Source: Megachile rotundata
Taxonomy: Eukaryota; Arthropoda; Insecta; Hymenoptera; Megachilidae
DNA: 64,000 nt
Direction of reading: 5' to 3'
Assembly (NCBI RefSeq): GCF_050947335.1
Contig: NW_027473508.1
Location: forward strand, 197,493-261,492
The notes beneath the pieces are model-generated. The model was not told the origin of the DNA and did no database searches. It worked only from the letters and a program-made list of their open reading frames with translations. This document shows positions 1 through 12,240 of the stretch, in pieces. Numbering within the stretch: the first letter of the stretch is position 1; the number at the start of each line of letters is the position of its first letter. Made by a program: the position numbers and the translations under genes.

Positions 1-620
1 CTGTGATTGTGGGATTGTGACTGTGTGATCGTGATTGTGTAATCGTGATTGTGTGATCGTGATATTGGGATTGTGACTGTGTGATTGTGTGATTGTGATT
101 GTGTGATTGTGATTGTGTGATTGTGATTGTGTGATTGTGATTGTGTGATTGTGATTGTGTGACTGTGGTTGTGTGGTTGTGATTGTGGGATTGTGATTGT
201 GTGATTGTGTGATCGTGATTGTGCGATCGTGATTGTGTGATCGTGATTGTGTGATTGAGAGTGTGATTGTGTGACTGTGTGATTGTGATTGCGCGATTGT
301 GATTGCGCGATTGTGATTGCGCGATTGTGATTGCGCGATTGTGGTTGCGCGATTGTGATTGCGCGATTGTGATTGTGTGATTGTGTGATTGTGTGATTGT
401 GTGATTGTGATTGTGTGATCGTGACTGTGTGATCGTGTTTGTGTGATCGTGTTTGTGTGATCGTGATTGTGGGTTTGTGACTGTGTGATTGTGAGATTGT
501 GATTGTGTGATTGTGATTGTGTGACATTGATTGTGTGACTTTGATTGTGTGACGGTGACTGTGGGATTGTGACTGTGTGATCGTGATTGTATGATCGTGA
601 TTGTGGGATTGTGATTGTGG
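1..620. repeat. Mosaic module, GCGCG run plus GTTTG/ACGGTG landmarks
   Basis: Diverged repeat rather than uniform array. It contains six GCGCGATTGTGATT units (about 292-366, one with GGTT), then two GATCGTGTTTGTGT units and GGGTTTGTGACTG (about 417-485), then GACTTTG and GACGGTGACTG landmarks (about 535-560). The same order of landmarks is found at 36.6-36.9 kb and 45.1-45.4 kb, so this is a third copy of that composite, here cut at the left window edge. Confidence 0.85.
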
Positions 621-1104
621 GATTGTGACTGTGTGATTGTGTGATTGTGATTGTGTGATTGTGATTGTGTGACTGTGGTTGTGTGATTGTGATTGTGTGA
701 TTGTGATTGTGTGATTGTGATTGTGTGATTGTGATTGTGTGATTGTGATTGTGTGATTGTGATTGTGTGATTGTGATTGTGTGATTGTGATTGTGTGATT
801 GTGATTGTGTGATTGTGATTGTGTGATTGTGATTGTGTGATTGTGATTGTGTGATCGTGATTGTGTGATTGTGATTGTGTGATTGTGATTGTGTGATTGT
901 GATTGTGTGATTGTGATTGTGTGATTGTGATTGTGTGATTGTGATTGTGTGATTGTGATTGTGTGATTGTGATTGTGTGATTGTGATTGTGTGATTGTGA
1001 TTGTGTGATTGTGATTGTGTGATTGTGATTGTGTGATTGTGATTGTGTGATTGTGATTGTGTGATTGTGATTGTGTGATTGTGATTGTGTGATTGTGATT
1101 GTGT
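621..1104. repeat. Canonical 14-mer array
   Basis: Mostly perfect TGTGATTGTGATTG units, with a GACTGTGG variant near 670 and one GATCG unit near 853. It separates the mosaic at the window start from the partial GCGACAG module. Confidence 0.93.
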
Positions 1105-1360
1105 GATCGTGACTGTGTGTTTGTGATTGTGTGACTGTGATTGTGGGATTGTGACTGTGTGATCGTGATTGTGTAATCGTGATTGTGGGATTGTGATTAT
1201 GGGATTGTGACTGTGTGAATGTGTGATTGTGATTGTGTGATTGTGATTGTGTGATCGTGATTGTGTGATCGTGATTGTGTGATCGTGATTGTCGATCGTG
1301 ACTGTGTGATCGCGACAGTGTGATAGTGACAGTGTGATAGTGATTGTGTGACAGTGATTG
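1105..1360. repeat. Partial GCGACAG module (3' part)
   Basis: Starts with GATCGTGACTGTGTGTTTG and carries GATTATGGG, GTCGATCGTGAC and GATCGCGACAG (CGCGAC at 1311), then GACAG near 1350. This matches the right three quarters of the modules at 4626, 9492, 12518, 17458 and 20082, but the GTAGTGG start is missing: the canonical array joins directly at the truncation point. Confidence 0.88.
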
Positions 1361-2070
1361 TGTGATTGTGATTGTCTGATTGTGATTGTGTGATTGTGAT
1401 TGTGTGATTGTGATTGTGTGATTGTGATTGTGTGATTGTGATTGTGTGATTGTGATTGTGTGATTGTGATTGTGTGATTGTGATTGTGTGATTGTGATTG
1501 TGTGATTGTGATTGTGTGATTGTGATTGTGTGATTGTGATTGTGTGATTGTGATTGTGTGATTGTGATTGTGTGATTGTGATTGTGTGATTGTGATTGTG
1601 TGATTGTGATTGTGTGATTGTGATTGTGTGATTGTGATTGTGTGATTGTGATTGTGTGATTGTGATTGTGTGATTGTGATTGTGTGATTGTGATTGTGTG
1701 ATTGTGATTGTGTGATTATGATTGTGTGATTGTGATTGTGTGATTGTGATTGTGTGATTGTGATTGTGTGATTGTGATTGTGTGATTGTGATTGTGTGAT
1801 TGTGATTGTGTGATCGTGATTGTGTGATCGTGATTGTGTGATCGTGATTGTGTGATCGTGATTGTGTGATCGTGATTGTGTGATCGTGATTGTGTTATTG
1901 TGATTGTGTGATTGTGATTGTGTGATTGTGATTGTGTGATTGTGATTGTGTGATTGTGATTGTGTGATTGTGATTGTGTGATTGTGATTGTGTGATTGTG
2001 ATTGTGTGATTGTGATTGTGTGATTGTGATTGTGTGATCGTGATTGTGTGATCGTGATTGTGTGATCGTG
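1361..2070. repeat. Canonical 14-mer array with GATCG patches
   Basis: Perfect units to about 1810, then six GATCGTGATTGTGT units, a GTGTTATTG landmark at 1893, canonical units again, and three GATCG units before the next module. The GATCG–TTATTG–canonical–GATCG order is repeated at 3621, 8456, 11710 and 16016. Confidence 0.92.
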
Positions 2071-2424
2071 ATTGTGTAATGGTGGTTGTGTGGTCGTGAT
2101 TGTGTGATTGTGATTGTGTGATTGTGATTGTGTGATTGTGATTGTGTGATCGTGATCGTGTGATCGTAATAGTGTGATCGTGACTGTGTGTGTGTGATTG
2201 TGTGACTGTGATTGTGGGATTGTGACTGTGTGATCGTGATTGTGTAATCGTGATTGTGTGATCGTGATTGTGGGATTGTGACTGTGTGATTGTGTGATTG
2301 TGATTGTGTGATTGTGATTGTGTGACTGTGGTTGTGTGGTTGTGATTGTGGGATTGTGATTGTGTGATTGTGTGATCGTGATTGTGCGATCGTGATTGTG
2401 TGATTGTGATTGTGTGACTTTGAT
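2071..2424. repeat. 523-bp module, 3'-truncated copy
   Basis: Begins with GTAATGGTGG and follows the full module through GTAATAGTG, the TGTGTGTGTGATTG run, GGGATTGTGACTG and GACTTTG. It then passes into plain array instead of reaching GACGGTGACTG. The truncation is at the duplicated GACTTTGATTG word, a plausible exchange site. Confidence 0.87.
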
Positions 2425-3340
2425 TGTGTGACTTTGATTGTGTGATTGTGATTGTGTGATTGTGATTGTGTGATTGTGATTGTGTGATTGTGATTGTGTG
2501 ATTGTGATTGTGTGATTGTGATTGTGTGATTGTGATTGTGTGATTGTGATTGTGTGATTGTGATTGTGTGATTGTGATTGTGTGATTGTGATTGTGTGAT
2601 TGTGATTGTGTGATTGTGATTGTGTGATTGTGATTGTGTGATTGTGATTGTGTGATTGTGATTGTGTGATTGTGATTGTGTGATTGTGATTGTGTGATTG
2701 TGATTGTGTGATTGTGATTGTGTGATTGTGATTGTGTGATTGTGATTGTGTGATTGTGATTGTGTGATTGTGATTGTGTGATTGTGATTGTGTGATTGTG
2801 ATTGTGTGATTGTGATTGTGTGATTGTGATTGTGTGATTGTGATTGTGTGATTGTGATTGTGTGATTGTGATTGTGTGAATGTGATTGTGTGATTGTGTG
2901 ATTGTGATTGTGTGATTGTGATTGTGTGATTGTGATTGTGTGATTGTGATTGTGTGATTGTGATTGTGTGATTGTGATTGTGTGATTGTGATTGTGTGAT
3001 TGTGATTGTGTGATTGTGATTGTGTGATTGTGATTGTGTGATTGTGATTGTGTGATTGTGATTGTGTGATTGTGATTGTGTGATTGTGATTGTGTGATTG
3101 TGATTGTGTGATTGTGATTGTGTGATTGTGATTGTGTGATTGTGATTGTGTGATTGTGATTGTGTGATTGTGAGTGTGTGATTGTGATTGTGTGATTGTG
3201 ATTGTGTGATTGTGATTGTGTGATTGTGATTGTGTGATTGTGATTGTGTGATTGTGATTGTGTGATTGTGTGATTGTGATTGTGTGATTGTGATTGTGTG
3301 ATTGTGATTGTGTGATTGTGATTGTGTGATTGTGATTGTG
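2425..3340. repeat. Canonical 14-mer array
   Basis: Near-perfect array with three markers: GAATG at 2878, GAGTG at 3172 and a lone extra octamer near 3265. The same marker order precedes the half-module at 8194 (GAATG 7786, GAGTG 8038, octamer near 8125), so the two array ends are homologous. GAATG–GAGTG spacing differs by 42 bp and GAGTG–GGTTG by 14 bp. Confidence 0.93.
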
Positions 3341-3341
3341 T

Positions 3342-3620
3342 GGTTGTGATTGTGGGATTGTGATTGTGTGATTGTGTGATCGTGATTGTGCGATCGTGAT
3401 TGTGTGATTGTGATTGTGTGACTTTGATTGTGTGACTTTGATTGTGTGACGGTGACTGTGGGATTGTGACTGTGTAATCGTGATTGTGTGATCGTGATTG
3501 TGGGATTGTGATTGTGGGATTGTGACTGTGTGATTGTGTGATTGTGATTGTGTGATTGTGATTGTGTGACTGTGATTGTGCGATTGTGATTGTGGGATTG
3601 TGATAGTGTGATTGTGTGAT
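3342..3620. repeat. 261-bp half-module, copy 1
   Basis: Runs from GGTTGTGATTGTGGG (3342) through GATCGTGATTGTGCGATCG, two GACTTTG words and GACGGTGACTG to the ATAGTGTG landmark at 3603. The landmark spacing of 261 bp is the same in the copies at 8194, 11448 and 15754 and in the 3' part of each full 523-bp module. The left edge abuts canonical array. Confidence 0.92.
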
Positions 3621-3839
3621 CGTGATTGTGTGATCGTGATTGTGTGATCGTGATTGTGTTATTGTGATTGTGTGATTGTGATTGTGTGATTGTGATTGTG
3701 TGATTGTGATTGTGTGATTGTGATTGTGTGATTGTGATTGTGTGATTGTGATTGTGTGATTGTGATTGTGTGATTGTGATTGTGTGATTGTGATTGTGTG
3801 ATCGTGATTGTGTGATCGTGATTGTGTGATCGTGATTGT
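3621..3839. repeat. Spacer array (GATCG, TTATTG, canonical)
   Basis: Three GATCG units, the GTGTTATTG landmark (3657), about nine canonical units, then three GATCG units leading into the GTAATGG landmark. Confidence 0.9.
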
Positions 3840-4362
3840 GTAATGGTGGTTGTGTGGTCGTGATTGTGTGATTGTGATTGTGTGATTGTGATTGTGTGAT
3901 TGTGATTGTGTGATCGTGATCGTGTGATCGTAATAGTGTGATCGTGACTGTGTGTGTGTGATTGTGTGACTGTGATTGTGGGATTGTGACTGTGTGATCG
4001 TGATTGTGTAATCGTGATTGTGTGATCGTGATTGTGGGATTGTGACTGTGTGATTGTGTGATTGTGATTGTGTGATTGTGATTGTGTGACTGTGGTTGTG
4101 TGGTTGTGATTGTGGGATTGTGATTGTGTGATTGTGTGATCGTGATTGTGCGATCGTGATTGTGTGATTGTGATTGTGTGACTTTGATTGTGTGACTTTG
4201 ATTGTGTGACGGTGACTGTGGGATTGTGACTGTGTAATCGTGATTGTGTGATCGTGATTGTGGGATTGTGATTGTGGGATTGTGACTGTGTGATTGTGTG
4301 ATTGTGATTGTGTGATTGTGATTGTGTGACTGTGATTGTGCGATTGTGATTGTGGGATTGTG
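3840..4362. repeat. 523-bp module, full copy 1
   Basis: From GTAATGGTGG (3840) to ATAGTGTG (4363). Internal landmarks in order: GTGGTCG, GATCGTGATCG, GTAATAGTG, TGTGTGTGTGATTG, GTAATCG, GACTGTGGTTGTGTGG, GTGCGATCG, two GACTTTG, GACGGTGACTG, GTAATCG, GTGCGATTG. The copies at 8748 and 16308 have exactly the same landmark-to-landmark length and only a few visible substitutions, so these were duplicated recently as one block. Confidence 0.93.
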
Positions 4363-4625
4363 ATAGTGTGATTGTGTGATCGTGATTGTGTGATCGTGAT
4401 TGTGTGATCGTGATTGTGTGATCGTGATTGTGTGATCGTGATAGTGTGATAGTGATTGTATGACAGTGATTGTGTGATCGTGATTGTGTGATCGTGATTG
4501 TGTGATCGTGATTGTGTGGTCGTGATTGTGTAATCATGATTGTGTGATCGTGATTGTGTGATCGTGATTGTGTGTTCGTGATTGTGATTGTGATTGTGTG
4601 AATGTGATTGTGGGATTGTGATTGT
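4363..4625. repeat. Linker with GATAGTG/GACAG and GTAATCATG
   Basis: GATCG-rich linker with GATAGTGTGATAGTG, TATGACAG, GTGTGGTCG and GTAATCATG (near 4532), then GTGTTCG, a run of three hexamers and GTGTGAATG. A near copy lies at 9271-9491 with fewer GATCG units. Confidence 0.88.
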
Positions 4626-4945
4626 GTAGTGTTGGTTGTGTGGTCCTGATTGTGTGATTGTGATTGTTTGATTGTGATCGTGTTGATCGTGATCGTGTGA
4701 TCGTGATTGTGTGATCGTGACTGTGTGTTTGTGATTGTGTGACTGTGATTGTGGGATTGTGACTGTGTGATCGTGATTGTGTAATCGTGATTGTGGGATT
4801 GTGATTATGGGATTGTGACTGTGTGAATGTGTGATTGTGATTGTGTGATTGTGATTGTGTGATCGTGATTGTGTGATCGTGATTGTCGATCGTGACTGTG
4901 TGATCGCGACAGTGTGATAGTGACAGTGTGATAGTGATTGTGTGA
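4626..4945. repeat. GCGACAG module, copy 1 (279-bp landmark spacing)
   Basis: Starts at GTAGTGTTGG (other copies have GTAGTGGTGG) and includes GTGGTCCTG, GATTGTTTG, GTGTTGATCG, GTGTGTTTG, GATTATGGG, GTGTGAATGTGTG, GTCGATCGTGAC, GATCGCGACAG (CGCGAC at 4905) and GACAG. The distance from GTAGT to CGCGAC is 279 bp in all five full copies. Confidence 0.93.
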
Positions 4946-7900
4946 CAGTGATTGTGTGATTGTGATTGTGTGATTGTGATTGTGTGATTGTGATTGTGTG
5001 ATTGTGATTGTGTGATTGTGATTGTGTGATTGTGATTGTGTGATTGTGATTGTGTGATTGTGATTGTGTGATTGTGATTGTGTGATTGTGATTGTGTGAT
5101 TGTGATTGTGTGATTGTGATTGTGTGATTGTGATTGTGTGATTGTGATTGTGTGATTGTGATTGTGTGATTGTGATTGTGTGATTGTGATTGTGTGATTG
5201 TGATTGTGTGATTGTGATTGTGTGATTGTGATTGTGTGATTGTGATTGTGTGATTGTGATTGTGTGATTGTGATTGTGTGATTGTGATTGTGTGATTGTG
5301 ATTGTGTGATTGTGATTGTGTGATTGTGATTGTGTGATTGTGATTGTGTGATTGTGATTGTGTGATTGTGATTGTGTGATTGTGATTGTGTGATTGTGAT
5401 TGTGTGATTGTGATTGTGTGATTGTGATTGTGTGATTGTGATTGTGTGATTGTGATTGTGTGATTGTGATTGTGTGATTGTGATTGTGTGATTGTGATTG
5501 TGTGATTGTGATTGTGTGATTGTGATTGTGTGATTGTGATTGTGTGATTGTGATTGTGTGATTGTGATTGTGTGATTGTGATTGTGTGATTGTGATTGTG
5601 TGATTGTGATTGTGTGATTGTGATTGTGTGATTGTGATTGTGTGATTGTGATTGTGTGATTGTGATTGTGTGATTGTGATTGTGTGATTGTGATTGTGTG
5701 ATTGTGATTGTGTGATTGTGATTGTGTGATTGTAATTGTGTGATTGTGATTGTGTGATTGTGATTGTGTGATTGTGATTGTGTGATTGTGATTGTGTGAT
5801 TGTGATTGTGTGATTGTGATTGTGTGATTGTGATTGTGTGATTGTGATTGTGTGATTGTGATTGTGTGATTGTGATTGTGTGATTGTGATTGTGTGATTG
5901 TGATTGTGTGATTGTGATTGTGTGATTGTGATTGTGTGATTGTGATTGTGTGATTGTGATTGTGTGATTGTGATTGTGTGATTGTGATTGTGTGATTGTG
6001 ATTGTGTGATTGTGATTGTGTGATTGTGATTGTGTGATTGTGATTGTGTGATTGTGATTGTGTGATTGTGATTGTGTGATTGTGATTGTGATTGTGTGAT
6101 TGTGATTGTGTGATTGTGATTGTGTGATTGTGATTGTGTGATTGTGATTGTGTGATTGTGATTGTGTGATTGTGATTGTGTGATTGTGATTGTGTGATTG
6201 TGATTGTGTGATTGTGATTGTGTGATTGTGATTGTGTGATTGTGATTGTGTGATTGTGATTGTGTGATTGTGATTGTGTGATTGTGATTGTGTGATTGTG
6301 ATTGTGTGATTGTGATTGTGTGATTGTGATTGTGTGATTGTGATTGTGTGATTGTGATTGTGTGATTGTGATTGTGTGATTGTGATTGTGTGATTGTGAT
6401 TGTGTGATTGTGATTGTGTGATTGTGATTGTGTGATTGTGATTGTGTGATTGTGATTGCGTGATTGTGATTGCGTGATTGTGATTGCGTGATTGTGATTG
6501 CGTGATTGTGATTGTGTGATTGTGATTGTGTGATTGTGATTGTGTGATTGTGATTGTGTGATTGTGATTGTGTGAATGTGATTGTGTGATTGTGTGATTG
6601 TGATTGTGTGATTGTGATTGTGTGATTGTGATTGTGTGATTGTGATTGTGTGATTGTGATTGTGTGATTGTGATTGTGTGATTGTGATTGTGTGATTGTG
6701 ATTGTGTGATTGTGATTGTGTGATTGTGATTGTGTGATTGTGATTGTGTGATTGTGATTGTGTGATTGTGATTGTGTGATTGTGATTGTGTGATTGTGAT
6801 TGTGTGATTGTGATTGTGTGATTGTGATTGTGTGATTGTGATTGTGTGATTGTGATTGTGTGATTGTGATTGTGTGATTGTGATTGTGTGATTGTGATTG
6901 TGTGATTGTGATTGTGTGATTGTGATTGTGTGATTGTGATTGTGTGATTGTGATTGTGTGATTGTGATTGTGTGATTGTGATTGTGTGATTGTGATTGTG
7001 TGATTGTGATTGTGTGATTGTGATTGTGTGATTGTGATTGTGTGATTGTGATTGTGTGATTGTAATTGTGTGATTGTGATTGTGTGATTGTGATTGTGTG
7101 ATTGTGATTGTGTGATTGTGATTGTGTGATTGTGATTGTGTGATTGTGATTGTGTGATTGTGATTGTGTGATTGTGATTGTGTGATTGTGATTGTGTGAT
7201 TGTGATTGTGTGATTGTGATTGTGTGATTGTGATTGTGTGATTGTGATTGTGTGATTGTGATTGTGTGATTGTGATTGTGTGATTGTGATTGTGTGATTG
7301 TGATTGTGTGATTGTGATTGTGTGATTGTGATTGTGTGATTGTGATTGTGTGATTGTGATTGTGTGATTGTGATTGTGTGATTGTGATTGTGTGATTGTG
7401 ATTGTGTGATTGTGATTGTGTGATTGTGATTGTGTGATTGTGATTGTGTGATTGTGATTGTGTGATTGTGATTGTGTGATTGTGATTGTGTGATTGTGAT
7501 TGTGTGATTGTGATTGTGTGATTGTGATTGTGTGATTGTGATTGTGTGATTGTGATTGTGTGATTGTGATTGTGTGATTGTGATTGTGTGATTGTGATTG
7601 TGTGATTGTGATTGTGTGATTGTGATTGTGTGATTGTGATTGTGTGATTGTGATTGTGTGATTGTGATTGTGTGATTGTGATTGTGTGATTGTGATTGTG
7701 TGATTGTGATTGTGTGATTGTGATTGTGTGATTGTGATTGTGTGATTGTGATTGTGTGATTGTGATTGTGTGATTGTGATTGTGTGAATGTGATTGTGTG
7801 ATTGTGTGATTGTGATTGTGTGATTGTGATTGTGTGATTGTGATTGTGTGATTGTGATTGTGTGATTGTGATTGTGTGATTGTGATTGTGTGATTGTGAT

Positions 7901-8193
7901 TGTGTGATTGTGATTGTGTGATTGTGATTGTGTGATTGTGATTGTGTGATTGTGATTGTGTGATTGTGATTGTGTGATTGTGATTGTGTGATTGTGATTG
8001 TGTGATTGTGATTGTGTGATTGTGATTGTGTGATTGTGAGTGTGTGATTGTGATTGTGTGATTGTGATTGTGTGATTGTGATTGTGTGATTGTGATTGTG
8101 TGATTGTGATTGTGTGATTGTGATTGTGTGATTGTGTGATTGTGATTGTGTGATTGTGATTGTGTGATTGTGATTGTGTGATTGTGATTGTGT
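4946..8193. repeat. Canonical 14-mer array, 3.2 kb
   Basis: About 230 units with very few changes: a GTAATTG at 5732, an extra hexamer near 6090, four GCG units (6459-6505), GAATG at 6574, a second GTAATTG at 7062, GAATG at 7786 and GAGTG at 8038. The repeated marker order GTAATTG–GAATG (842 and 724 bp apart) suggests an internal duplication of roughly 0.8 kb; the difference of 118 bp equals eight 14-mers plus one hexamer. Confidence 0.95.
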
Positions 8194-8455
8194 GGTTGTG
8201 ATTGTGGGATTGTGATTGTGTGATTGTGTGATCGTGATTGTGCGATCGTGATTGTGTGATTGTGATTGTGTGACTTTGATTGTGTGACTTTGATTGTGTG
8301 ACGGTGACTGTGGGATTGTGACTGTGTAATCGTGATTGTGTGATCGTGATTGTGGGATTGTGATTGTGGGATTGTGACTGTGTGATTGTGTGATTGTGAT
8401 TGTGTGATTGTGATTGTGTGACTGTGATTGTGCGATTGTGATTGTGGGATTGTGA
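8194..8455. repeat. 261-bp half-module, copy 2
   Basis: Same landmarks and same 261-bp spacing as at 3342 (GGTTG at 8194, ATAGTGTG at 8455). It again follows canonical array with GAATG and GAGTG markers. Confidence 0.92.
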
Positions 8456-8747
8456 TAGTGTGATTGTGTGATCGTGATTGTGTGATCGTGATTGTGTGAT
8501 CGTGATTGTGTTATTGTGATTGTGTGATTGTGATTGTGTGATTGTAATTGTGTGATTGTGATTGTGTGATTGTGATTGTGTGATTGTGATTGTGTGATTG
8601 TGATTGTGTGATTGTGATTGTGTGATTGTGATTGTGTGATTGTGATTGTGTGATTGTGATTGTGTGATTGTGATTGTGTGATTGTGATTGTGTGATTGTG
8701 ATTGTGTGATCGTGATTGTGTGATCGTGATTGTGTGATCGTGATTGT
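8456..8747. repeat. Spacer array with TTATTG and GTAATTG
   Basis: Three GATCG units, GTGTTATTG (8509), a GTAATTG unit near 8546, canonical units and three GATCG units. The GTAATTG shortly after TTATTG is shared with 11824 and 16117 but absent at 3659. Confidence 0.88.
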
Positions 8748-9270
8748 GTAATGGTGGTTGTGTGGTCGTGATTGTGTGATTGTGATTGTGTGATTGTGAT
8801 TGTGTGATTGTGATTGTGTGATCGTGATCGTGTGATCGTAATAGTGTGATCGTGACTGTGTGTGTGTGATTGTGTGACTGTGATTGTGGGATTGTGACTG
8901 TGTGATCGTGATTGTGTAATCGTGATTGTGTGATCGTGATTGTGGGATTGTGACTGTGTGATTGTGTGATTGTGATTGTGTGATTGTGATTGTGTGACTG
9001 TGGTTGTGTGGTTGTGATTGTGGGATTGTGATTGTGTGATTGTGTGATCGTGATTGTGCGATCGTGATTGTGTGATTGTGATTGTGTGACTTTGATTGTG
9101 TGACTTTGATTGTGTGACGGTGTCTGTGGGATTGTGACTGTGTAATCGTGATTGTGTGATCGTGATTGTGGGATTGTGATTGTGGGATTGTGACTGTGTG
9201 ATTGTGTGATTGTGATTGTGTGATTGTGATTGTGTGACTGTGATTGTGCGATTGTGATTGTGGGATTGTG
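8748..9270. repeat. 523-bp module, full copy 2
   Basis: GTAATGG at 8748 to ATAGTG at 9271, identical in length to the copies at 3840 and 16308. The clear difference is ACGGTGTCTG (near 9119), where the others read ACGGTGACTG. Confidence 0.92.
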
Positions 9271-9491
9271 ATAGTGTGATTGTGTGATCGTGATTGTGTG
9301 ATCGTGATAGTGTGATAGTGATTGTATGACAGTGATTGTGTGATCGTGATTGTGTGATCGTGATTGTGTGATCGTGATTGTGTGGTCGTGATTGTGTAAT
9401 CATGATTGTGTGATCGTGATTGTGTGATCGTGATTGTGTGTTCGTGATTGTGATTGTGATTGTGTGAATGTGATTGTGGGATTGTGATTGT
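9271..9491. repeat. Linker with GATAGTG/GACAG and GTAATCATG
   Basis: Second copy of the linker at 4363, with the same TATGACAG, GTAATCATG (near 9398), GTGTTCG, triple hexamer and GAATG words, but shorter by GATCG units. Confidence 0.88.
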
Positions 9492-9812
9492 GTAGTGGTG
9501 GTTGTGTGGTCCTGATTGTGTGATTGTGATTGTTTGATTGTGATCGTGTTGATCGTGATCGTGTGATCGTGATTGTGTGATCGTGACTGTGTGTTTGTGA
9601 TTGTGTGACTGTGATTGTGGGATTGTGACTGTGTGATCGTGATTGTGTAATCGTGATTGTGGGATTGTGATTATGGGATTGTGACTGTGTGAATGTGTGA
9701 TTGTGATTGTGTGATTGTGATTGTGTGATCGTGATTGTGTGATCGTGATTGTCGATCGTGACTGTGTGATCGCGACAGTGTGATAGTGACAGTGTGATAG
9801 TGATTGTGTGAC
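9492..9812. repeat. GCGACAG module, copy 2
   Basis: GTAGTGGTGG at 9492, CGCGAC at 9771 (279 bp). It matches the other copies landmark for landmark and passes directly into canonical array. Confidence 0.92.
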
Positions 9813-10396
9813 AGTGATTGTGTGATTGTGATTGTGTGATTGTGATTGTGTGATTGTGATTGTGTGATTGTGATTGTGTGATTGTGATTGTGTGATTGTG
9901 ATTGTGTGATTGTGATTGTGTGATTGTGATTGTGTGATTGTGATTGTGTGATTGTGATTGTGTGATTGTGATTGTGTGATTGTGATTGTGTGATTGTGAT
10001 TGTGTGATTGTGATTGTGTGATTGTGATTGTGTGATTGTGATTGTGTGATTGTGATTGTGTGATTGTGATTGTGTGATTGTGATTGTGTGATTGTGATTG
10101 TGTGATTGTGATTGTGTGATTGTGATTGTGTGATTGTGATTGTGTGATTGTGATTGTGTGATTGTGATTGTGTGATTGTGATTGTGTGATTGTGATTGTG
10201 TGATTGTGATTGTGTGATTGTGATTGTGTGATTGTGATTGTGTGATTGTGATTGTGTGATTGTGATTGTGTGATTGTGATTGTGTGATTGTGATTGTGTG
10301 ATTGTGATTGTGTGATTGTGATTGTGTGATTGTGATTGTGTGATTGTGATTGTGTGATTGTGATTGTGTGATTGTGATTGTGGGATTGTGATTGTG
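9813..10396. repeat. Canonical 14-mer array
   Basis: About 40 perfect units, with a single GGGATTG unit at the junction to the CGATTG-type array. Confidence 0.94.
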
Positions 10397-11440
10397 CGAT
10401 TGTGATTGTGCGATTGTGATTGTGCGATTGTGATTGTGCGATTGTGATTGTGCGATTGTGATTGTGCGATTGTGATTGTGCGATTGTGATTGTGCGATTG
10501 TGATTGTGCGATTGTGATTGTGCGATTGTGATTGTGCGATTGTGATTGTGCGATTGTGATTGTGCGATTGTGATTGTGCGATTGTGATTGTGCGATTGTG
10601 ATTGTGCGATTGTGATTGTGCGATTGTGATTGTGCGATTGTGATTGTGCGATTGTGATTGTGCGATTGTGATTGTGCGATTGTGATTGTGCGATTGTGAT
10701 TGTGCGATTGTGATTGTGCGATTGTGATTGTGCGATTGTGATTGTGCGATTGTGATTGTGCGATTGTGATTGTGCGATTGTGATTGTGCGATTGTGATTG
10801 TGCGATTGTGATTGTGCGATTGTGATTGTGCGATTGTGATTGTGCGATTGTGATTGTGCGATTGTGATTGTGCGATTGTGATTGTGCGATTGTGATTGTG
10901 CGATTGTGATTGTGCGATTGTGATTGTGCGATTGTGATTGTGCGATTGTGATTGTGCGATTGTGATTGTGCGATTGTGATTGTGCGATTGTGATTGTGCG
11001 ATTGTGATTGTGCGATTGTGATTGTGCGATTGTGATTGTGCGATTGTGATTGTGCGATTGTGATTGTGCGATTGTGATTGTGCGATTGTGATTGTGCGAT
11101 TGTGATTGTGCGATTGTGATTGTGCGATTGTGATTGTGCGATTGTGATTGTGCGATTGTGATTGTGCGATTGTGATTGTGCGATTGTGATTGTGCGATTG
11201 TGATTGTGCGATTGTGATTGTGCGATTGTGATTGTGCGATTGTGATTGTGCGATTGTGATTGTGCGATTGTGATTGTGCGATTGTGATTGTGCGATTGTG
11301 ATTGTGCGATTGTGATTGTGCGATTGTGATTGTGCGATTGTGATTGTGCGATTGTGATTGTGCGATTGTGATTGTGCGATTGTGATTGTGCGATTGTGAT
11401 TGTGCGATTGTGATTGTGCGATTGTGATTGTGCGATTGTG
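10397..11440. repeat. Homogeneous variant array TGCGATTGTGATTG, 75 copies
   Basis: Every unit from the C at 10397 to the C at 11433 carries the same T-to-C change at unit position 3, in strict 14-bp register (74 steps). I see no internal exceptions. A single founder variant was evidently amplified in place. It creates one CpG every 14 bp for about 1 kb, in contrast to the CpG-free canonical arrays on either side. Confidence 0.96.
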
Positions 11441-11447
11441 ATTGTGT

Positions 11448-11709
11448 GGTTGTGATTGTGGGATTGTGATTGTGTGATTGTGTGATCGTGATTGTGCGAT
11501 CGTGATTGTGTGATTGTGATTGTGTGACTTTGATTGTGTGACTTTGATTGTGTGACGGTGACTGTGGGATTGTGACTGTGTAATCGTGATTGTGTGATCG
11601 TGATTGTGGGATTGTGATTGTGGGATTGTGACTGTGTGATTGTGTGATTGTGATTGTGTGATTGTGATTGTGTGACTGTGATTGTGCGATTGTGATTGTG
11701 GGATTGTGA
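11448..11709. repeat. 261-bp half-module, copy 3
   Basis: GGTTG at 11448 to ATAGTG at 11709, the same spacing as the other copies, here preceded by the CGATTG array rather than by canonical units. Confidence 0.92.
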
Positions 11710-12240
11710 TAGTGTGATTGTGTGATCGTGATTGTGTGATCGTGATTGTGTGATCGTGATTGTGTGATCGTGATTGTGTGATCGTGATTGTGTTATTGTG
11801 ATTGTGTGATTGTGATTGTGTGATTGTAATTGTGTGATTGTGATTGTGTGATTGTGATTGTGTGATTGTGATTGTGTGATTGTGATTGTGTGATTGTGAT
11901 TGTGTGATTGTGATTGTGTGATTGTGATTGTGTGATTGTGATTGTGTGATTGTGATTGTGTGATTGTGATTGTGTGATTGTGATTGTGTGATTGTGATTG
12001 TGTGATTGTGATTGTGTGATTGTGATTGTGTGATTGTGATTGTGTGATTGTGATTGTGTGATTGTGATTGTGTGATTGTGATTGTGTGATTGTGATTGTG
12101 TGATTGTGATTGTGTGATTGTGATTGTGTGATTGTGATTGTGTGATTGTGATTGTGTGATTGTGATTGTGTGATTGTGATTGTGTGATCGTGATTGTGTG
12201 ATCGTGATTGTGTGATCGTGATTGTGTGATCGTGATTGTG
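11710..12240. repeat. Spacer array with TTATTG and GTAATTG
   Basis: Five GATCG units, GTGTTATTG (11791), GTAATTG near 11824, about 25 canonical units and four GATCG units. A longer version of the spacer at 8456. Confidence 0.9.

Noticed and set aside
8870..8880. TGTGTGTGTG microsatellite within the 523-bp module.
   Set aside because: It is only about ten bases, has the same length in all copies, and is part of the module rather than an independent microsatellite.
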